A stretch of 17,369 nt of DNA from an uncultured Prevotella sp. (GTDB lineage: Bacteria > Bacteroidota > Bacteroidia > Bacteroidales > Bacteroidaceae), in NCBI GenBank assembly GCA_900548195.1, contig URJQ01000063.1, positions 1 through 17,369 on the forward strand, in the 5' to 3' direction. The translations under genes were made by a program, and so were the position numbers. The notes under the pieces were generated by a model. It worked only from the letters and a program-made list of their open reading frames with translations. It ran no database searches and was not told the DNA's origin. Each line of letters begins with the position of its first letter. The stretch's first letter is position 1. Of this stretch, positions 12,741 to 17,369 are shown piece by piece.

Positions 12741-13535
12741 ATGAAGTCAGGCATTCACAGCATCATCATATCCATCCTCCTGATTTTCTCCTGCACCACA
12801 GTGATGGCGCAGGAAGATTCGGAATACCGCATGGAGATAGGCGGAGGCGTGGGAATGATGACCTATGAGGGCGATTTCAACGGCAGCGTGATGTCCGGAA
12901 GCAATACTTCACCATCGCTGATGCTTATCCTGAGGCGAGTGATCAATCCTTATTGCGCTTTGCGCTTCGGCATCGGTTACGGCAAACTGAAAGGTGCTTC
13001 CAAGGATTTGCAGACATATTATCCGGACTTCAACACCGGACTCTCTACGGAATCGGCTCGAAAGGACTATGAGTTTAATAATAATCTCATTGACTTCGCT
13101 GCGACATACGAATATAATTTCTTCCCTTACGGCACAGGACATGATTACCGTGGGGCACAGAGATTTACGCCTTTCATCAGTCTGGGCATCGGTTTCACAT
13201 ACGTCAACTGCAAAGATGGCACCGTCGATCTCGCGGATGCAGGCAGTATTCCTTCCGGAGGACTGGTAGGTGCACCAGAGATGAGTGGCTCAAAGGGCGT
13301 CTTTACTGCCAATCTGCCTTTGGCTTTCGGAGTGAAATATAAGTTGACGGAAAGGCTCAACCTCGCAGCCGAGTGGGCATTCCATTTCACATTGTCCGAC
13401 AAGCTCGACGGAGTAAAAGACCCTTACCGCATCAAGAGCAACGGTATGTTCAAGAATACGGACTGCTATAGCAATGTGCAGATTTCCCTCACTTACAGTT
13501 TTTGGGAGAAATGCTCCACCTGTAATAAGGATTGA
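12741..13535 (+). CDS. porG: PorG-like outer-membrane beta-barrel protein (DUF6089 type)
   Basis: This is 264 aa from ATG 12741, the start that gives a clean signal peptide (MKSGIHSIIISILL..., ending VMAQ). An upstream in-frame ATG at 12681 would add 20 residues that break it. The mature protein is a small barrel with alternating strands (YRMEIGGGVGMMTYEGDF; LRFGIGYGKL; FTPFISLGIGFTYV; LNLAAEWAFHFTLSD) and a Cys-rich C-terminus, CSTCNKD. This pattern fits the DUF6089/PorG family. PorG of Porphyromonas gingivalis is a type IX secretion component. The assignment is strengthened by uppS, bamA and ompH following in the same order as in that species. No other type IX genes are in the window, so a secretion role is inferred. 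Confidence 0.75.
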   Translation: MKSGIHSIIISILLIFSCTTVMAQEDSEYRMEIGGGVGMMTYEGDFNGSVMSGSNTSPSLMLILRRVINPYCALRFGIGYGKLKGASKDLQTYYPDFNTGLSTESARKDYEFNNNLIDFAATYEYNFFPYGTGHDYRGAQRFTPFISLGIGFTYVNCKDGTVDLADAGSIPSGGLVGAPEMSGSKGVFTANLPLAFGVKYKLTERLNLAAEWAFHFTLSDKLDGVKDPYRIKSNGMFKNTDCYSNVQISLTYSFWEKCSTCNKD

Positions 13536-13603
13536 CCCTCAAGGCCTTGCATGAGATTTCTATAAGAAAAGACGATGGATGATATAATCCTCCGCTCTTA
13601 TCT

Positions 13604-13637
13604 CTTGATGTTTCATTCCTGAAAAGCAGTACATTTG
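13604..13637 (+). promoter_or_regulatory. Possible promoter for uppS
   Basis: TACATTTG (13630-13637) fits the TAnnTTTG -7 pattern. CTTG at 13604-13607 is a weak -33 candidate with a 22-base spacer. It lies in the 127-base gap between porG and uppS. The leader would be about 20 bases. The match is partial, so uppS may also be read from upstream. Confidence 0.35.
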
Positions 13638-13662
13638 AAGCAAGAAAAATAGTATAAAGATA

Positions 13663-14397
13663 ATGATAGACAAGAATAGAATACCCCAGCACATCGCCAT
13701 TACAATGGATGGCAACGGACGCTGGGCGACAGAGAAAGGCAAACCACGCGCCTTCGGCCATCAGGCTGGAGTGGAGACCGTGCGTCGCATCACTGCGGAG
13801 TGCACTCGTCTCGGCGTGAAATACCTCACTCTATATACCTTTTCCACCGAAAACTGGAATAGGCCTGCAGATGAAGTGGCTGCCCTCATGGGACTTGTGC
13901 TCACAAGTCTTGAGGATGAAATCTTCATGAAGTATAATGTGCGCTTCCGCGTCATTGGCGATAGGTCGAGACTTCCAGAGGCTGTGGCAAAGAAACTCGA
14001 AGAGACTGAGCAGCATACTGCCCATAATGAGAAGATGACTATGGTCGTCGCACTCAGTTATTCTTCCAGATGGGAGATAACAAAGGCGGTAAGAGATATC
14101 GCTAATGAGGTAAAGAGCGGGGCTATTGCTTTGCAAGACATATCTGAAGAGACTGTCACTGAGCATCTGTCCACCAGTTTTATGCCTGACCCAGAGCTCC
14201 TTATCCGCACCGGAGGCGAGCAGCGCATCAGCAATTATCTCCTATGGCAGATAGCTTACTCCGAGCTCTATTTCTGTGACACCTATTGGCCTGACTTCAT
14301 GGAGGATGACCTCCACAAGGCGATAGAGGACTATCAGTCACGTCAGAGACGTTTCGGAAAGACGGAGGCACAGGTGGAAAACGAAGAGAAACAGTAG
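13663..14397 (+). CDS. uppS: Undecaprenyl diphosphate synthase (isoprenyl transferase)
   Basis: This 244-aa cis-prenyltransferase adds isopentenyl units to farnesyl diphosphate to make the undecaprenyl carrier used for peptidoglycan and surface polysaccharides. All family signatures are visible. HIAITMDGNGRWA carries the catalytic Asp16. GHQAG has His33. TLYTFSTENWNRP (57-68) follows. Near the C-terminus is LLIRTGGEQRISNYLLWQIAYSELYF (179-204), with the diphosphate-binding Arg182, Arg188 and Ser190. Length and order are normal, with a short acidic tail after RRFG. It is cytosolic, at the membrane face. It stands between porG and bamA, the usual Bacteroidetes arrangement, 65 bases before bamA. 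Confidence 0.97.
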   Translation: MIDKNRIPQHIAITMDGNGRWATEKGKPRAFGHQAGVETVRRITAECTRLGVKYLTLYTFSTENWNRPADEVAALMGLVLTSLEDEIFMKYNVRFRVIGDRSRLPEAVAKKLEETEQHTAHNEKMTMVVALSYSSRWEITKAVRDIANEVKSGAIALQDISEETVTEHLSTSFMPDPELLIRTGGEQRISNYLLWQIAYSELYFCDTYWPDFMEDDLHKAIEDYQSRQRRFGKTEAQVENEEKQ

Positions 14398-14462
14398 TCT
14401 TCACCACGCCTTTACTACATAAACACTTCCCCAATAAACTCCTAATAAAGTAGAATCAGATA

Positions 14463-17108
14463 ATGTATATTTTGACTAAACGACTTTGGATGCTTGCCAT
14501 CATGGTGATTCTCCAGTCATCATTGATGGTCTTTCATGCAAATGCCCAAGACAAGATCATAAACCCTGACATCAACTACACAGGCCAGCCACGCATGTGT
14601 ACTATCAAAGCCATTCGCGTCTCTGGCGTAGAAGGCTATGAAGAGTATATGCTCACCAATATTTCTGGGCTTTCCATCGGACAGGAAATATCCGTTCCGG
14701 GAAATGAAATCACTGATGCTGTCAAGCGTTATTGGCGTCATGGACTCTTCTCTGACGTGAAAATAGCGGCTGACTCCATCGTCGCTGACGACATATATCT
14801 GCACGTCTATCTCAAGACTCGACCACGAGTTTCCACTATCAACTATCACGGACTCAAGAAATCCGAGCGTGAAGACATGGAGCAGAAATTGGGATTGCTC
14901 AAGGGTTCGCAGATCACTCCTAACATGATTGACCGTGCGAAAATCCTTGCTAAGAGATATTTCGACGACAAAGGCTTCAAGAATGCTGACGTGATAATTC
15001 GCCAGCGCGATGATGTGGCACAGAAAAACCATGTCATCCTCGATATTGACGTCGATAAAAAGCAGAAGACGAAGGTGCATTCCATCACCATCGAAGGTAA
15101 TGATAAGCTCTCTCTGTCTAAGATTAAGGGTGGAGTCTTCAAGAAAGGCGCACTCGGAAAAATCAATGAAGCTGGAAAATTCTACAGCTTCTTCAAGTCA
15201 AAGAAATTCACTCCCGAGCGATATAAGGAGGCTAAGGAAAACCTTATCAAGAAGTATAACGAGCTCGGTTACCGCGATGCCGTGATACTCGAAGATAGCG
15301 TCTCCACCTTCGACGAGAAGCATGTCGATGTATATATGAAGGTGGAGGAAGGACAGAAATACTATCTCCGCAACATCACATGGGTGGGTAATACCATCTA
15401 TTCCGCTGATTACCTCGCTCATATCCTCGGTATGAGAAAGGGAGATGTGTATAATCAGAAGTTCCTCAACAAGCGCCTGACTGAAGATGATGACGCTGTG
15501 GGTAATGAATACTGGAATAATGGTTACCTCTTCTATCAGCTTCAGCCTACTGAAGTCAATATTATAGGTGACAGCATCGACCTCGAAATGCGTATCTTCG
15601 AGGGTCCGCAGGCTCATATTTCCCACGTCCGCATCACTGGTAACAACCGTATCTACGAGAATGTAGTGCGTCGTGAGCTCCGTACCAAGCCTGGCGACCT
15701 ATTCTCTAAGGAGGCTCTTATGCGTTCAGCTCGTGAACTCGCATCTATGGGACACTTCGATCCTGAAAAGGTAAACCCTGATGTCAAGCCTAACGCTGAG
15801 GACGGAACTGTGGATATCAACTGGAATCTGGAGCAGAAATCCAATGACCAGATTGAATTCTCTCTCGGTTGGGGACAGACTGGTGTCATAGGTAAGATTG
15901 GATTGAAGCTCAATAACTTCTCTATGGCAAACCTCTTCAATAAGAATAAGGAGCATCGTGGCATCATGCCTATCGGTGATGGTGAGACTCTTTCCATCGG
16001 TGCACAGACCAATGGTTCTTACTATCAGTCATATAATGCTGGATATTCCACAGGCTGGTTGGGCGGAAAACGTCCGCTGCAGTTCAGCTATAATATGTTC
16101 TTCTCAAAGCAGACAGACGTCAATTCCAACTACTATAACCAGAGTTGGATGACCAATTATTACAACTACATGGGTGGTTACGGCAGTTATAACTACGGTT
16201 ACAACAACTACCAGAACTACTATGACCCAGACAAATACATCAAGCTCTTCGGTGCAAGCATAGGTATCGGTAAGCGCCTCCGTTGGCCTGACGACTACTT
16301 CGTGCTCTCCATGAATGTCTCCTTCACCAGATATATGCTGAAGAACTGGAGATACTTCCTCATCACCACGGGTAACTGTAACAACCTCAACTTCGGTGTT
16401 TCCCTCTCTCGTACATCTACCGACAACCAGTTGTTCCCTCGTCGTGGTTCTGAGTTTGAGCTTTCTGTTTCTCTTACTCCACCTTGGTCTGTCTTCGACG
16501 GCAAGGACTACAAGAATCTTGCTACCGATGCTCTCTCCAAAAACTATGCTAAGGAGCAGCAGGATAAGTATCGCTGGGTGGAATACCACAAGTGGAAATT
16601 CAAGAGTAAGACATATACCGCGCTCACTAATGGCGCTAAGTGCTTCGTCTTGATGACAAGAGTGGAGTTTGGTATCCTCGGTTCTTACAACAAATACAAG
16701 AAATCTCCATTCGAGACTTACTACATGGGTGGTGACGGTATGTCAGGCTACTCCACAGGATATGCTGAAGAAACCATCGGACTCCGAGGTTACGACAACG
16801 GTTCGCTCACGCCTTACTATCAGGAAGGCTATGCTTACGACCGCTTTACTCTTGAGCTTCGCTATCCATTCATGCTCGGTAACACCACCATCTACGGACT
16901 CACATTCGTCGAGGCAGGTAATGCTTGGAACGACGTGAAGAAGTTTAATCCATTTGATATGCGTCGTAGTGCCGGTGCTGGTGTCCGCATCTTCCTCCCA
17001 ATGGTAGGACTTATGGGTATCGACTGGGCATACGGATTCGATAAGATAAACGGTTCGAAACAGTATAGCGGAAGCCAATTCCACTTTATTATCGGACAAG
17101 AATTTTAA
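14463..17108 (+). CDS. bamA: BamA/Omp85 outer-membrane protein assembly factor
   Basis: The 881-aa protein has a signal peptide (1-29, ending ANAQ). Five POTRA domains follow (about 45-119, 120-200, 201-297, 298-381, 382-458; for example IRVSGVEGYEEYML and VRITGNNRIYENVVRRELRTKPGDLF). A 16-strand-type Omp85 barrel occupies 459-881. The conserved lid-lock motif appears as LRGY (R775-G776-Y777), and the last residue is Phe, as expected for an outer-membrane barrel. It inserts and folds barrel proteins into the outer membrane and is essential in Gram-negatives. An unusual Tyr/Asn/Gly-rich segment (about 554-592) sits in the barrel, probably in an external loop. The downstream OmpH/Skp chaperone gene begins 24 bases later, consistent with one operon for outer-membrane assembly. 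Confidence 0.96.
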   Translation: MYILTKRLWMLAIMVILQSSLMVFHANAQDKIINPDINYTGQPRMCTIKAIRVSGVEGYEEYMLTNISGLSIGQEISVPGNEITDAVKRYWRHGLFSDVKIAADSIVADDIYLHVYLKTRPRVSTINYHGLKKSEREDMEQKLGLLKGSQITPNMIDRAKILAKRYFDDKGFKNADVIIRQRDDVAQKNHVILDIDVDKKQKTKVHSITIEGNDKLSLSKIKGGVFKKGALGKINEAGKFYSFFKSKKFTPERYKEAKENLIKKYNELGYRDAVILEDSVSTFDEKHVDVYMKVEEGQKYYLRNITWVGNTIYSADYLAHILGMRKGDVYNQKFLNKRLTEDDDAVGNEYWNNGYLFYQLQPTEVNIIGDSIDLEMRIFEGPQAHISHVRITGNNRIYENVVRRELRTKPGDLFSKEALMRSARELASMGHFDPEKVNPDVKPNAEDGTVDINWNLEQKSNDQIEFSLGWGQTGVIGKIGLKLNNFSMANLFNKNKEHRGIMPIGDGETLSIGAQTNGSYYQSYNAGYSTGWLGGKRPLQFSYNMFFSKQTDVNSNYYNQSWMTNYYNYMGGYGSYNYGYNNYQNYYDPDKYIKLFGASIGIGKRLRWPDDYFVLSMNVSFTRYMLKNWRYFLITTGNCNNLNFGVSLSRTSTDNQLFPRRGSEFELSVSLTPPWSVFDGKDYKNLATDALSKNYAKEQQDKYRWVEYHKWKFKSKTYTALTNGAKCFVLMTRVEFGILGSYNKYKKSPFETYYMGGDGMSGYSTGYAEETIGLRGYDNGSLTPYYQEGYAYDRFTLELRYPFMLGNTTIYGLTFVEAGNAWNDVKKFNPFDMRRSAGAGVRIFLPMVGLMGIDWAYGFDKINGSKQYSGSQFHFIIGQEF

Positions 17109-17132
17109 TTAGGTTATCAAAATTTGCATGTT

Positions 17133-17369
17133 ATGATGAAACGATTGATTTTTTCGGCTGTATTGATAATGGCATGCCTTATCACAGCACAAGCTCAGAA
17201 ATTTGCGTTAATAGACATGGAATATATTTTGAAGCAGATTCCTGCCTATGAGCAAGCTAACCAGAAATTGGAAACGTTGTCAAAACAGTGGCAAAGCGAA
17301 GTAGAAGCGAAAGGAAAAGAAGCGAAAGCATTATACGAAAGCTATCAGAGTACAGCGTCAAAGATGACC
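17133..17369 (+). CDS. skp: OmpH/Skp-family periplasmic chaperone (partial, cut at window end)
   Basis: Seventy-nine codons are present and the frame stays open at the window end. A signal peptide (MMKRLIFSAVLIMACLITAQAQ) is followed by KFALIDMEYILKQIPAYEQANQ, the typical first strand and helix of OmpH/Skp proteins. A charged, coiled-coil-forming helix comes next (KLETLSKQWQSEVEAKGKEAK). Skp holds unfolded outer-membrane proteins in the periplasm for BamA. The start could be either of the two adjacent ATGs (17133 or 17136). It follows bamA by 24 bases with no promoter box, so it is probably co-transcribed. Two such genes in tandem are common in Bacteroidetes, but the second would lie outside this window. 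Confidence 0.88.
   Translation, partial: MMKRLIFSAVLIMACLITAQAQKFALIDMEYILKQIPAYEQANQKLETLSKQWQSEVEAKGKEAKALYESYQSTASKMT

Overview
The window looks like a chromosomal segment of a Bacteroidales bacterium, most likely Prevotella or a close relative. Three independent signs support this. The promoters carry the Bacteroidetes pattern (a TAnnTTTGC -7 box about 20 bases after a TTTG-like -33 box). Strong Shine-Dalgarno sites are nearly absent. The right end carries the Bacteroidetes gene order porG - uppS - bamA - ompH/skp. All genes I accept are on the + strand.

Left part (1-1700): the end of sdhA and all of sdhB (succinate dehydrogenase/fumarate reductase). The two are separated by a small GxxExxY-family PD-(D/E)XK gene. 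A nearly perfect 31-32 bp inverted repeat brackets that gene, and part of the same AT-rich sequence recurs 8 kb away. It looks like a one-gene cassette dropped into a metabolic operon. After sdhB come mirrored 8-bp tandem repeats, hairpins and a Bacteroidetes promoter.

Middle part (1700-10910): a signalling island. A structured leader RNA precedes a 930-aa membrane protein with a periplasmic solute-binding-like domain, PAS-like domains and a histidine-kinase core that has lost every catalytic motif. Next comes a 957-aa paralogue with the same architecture and an intact kinase core. A six-TM protein with a C-terminal LuxR-type HTH overlaps the end of the kinase gene. Finally, under its own promoter, there is a 456-aa membrane protein with a second, differently degenerated kinase core. 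None of the four has a receiver domain. One live kinase, two dead relatives and a membrane-embedded DNA-binding protein together are the most interesting candidate for an undescribed signalling system. The intergenic gaps here are full of short tandem repeats (7, 8 and 22 bp) and small palindromes.

Right part (10910-17369): a DUF6242-like lipoprotein, then the envelope-biogenesis block. This comprises a PorG-like barrel, UppS (undecaprenyl diphosphate synthase), BamA with a Tyr/Asn-rich barrel insertion, and the start of an OmpH/Skp chaperone gene cut by the window end. These genes jointly serve outer-membrane protein assembly, cell-wall lipid carrier synthesis and probably type IX secretion.
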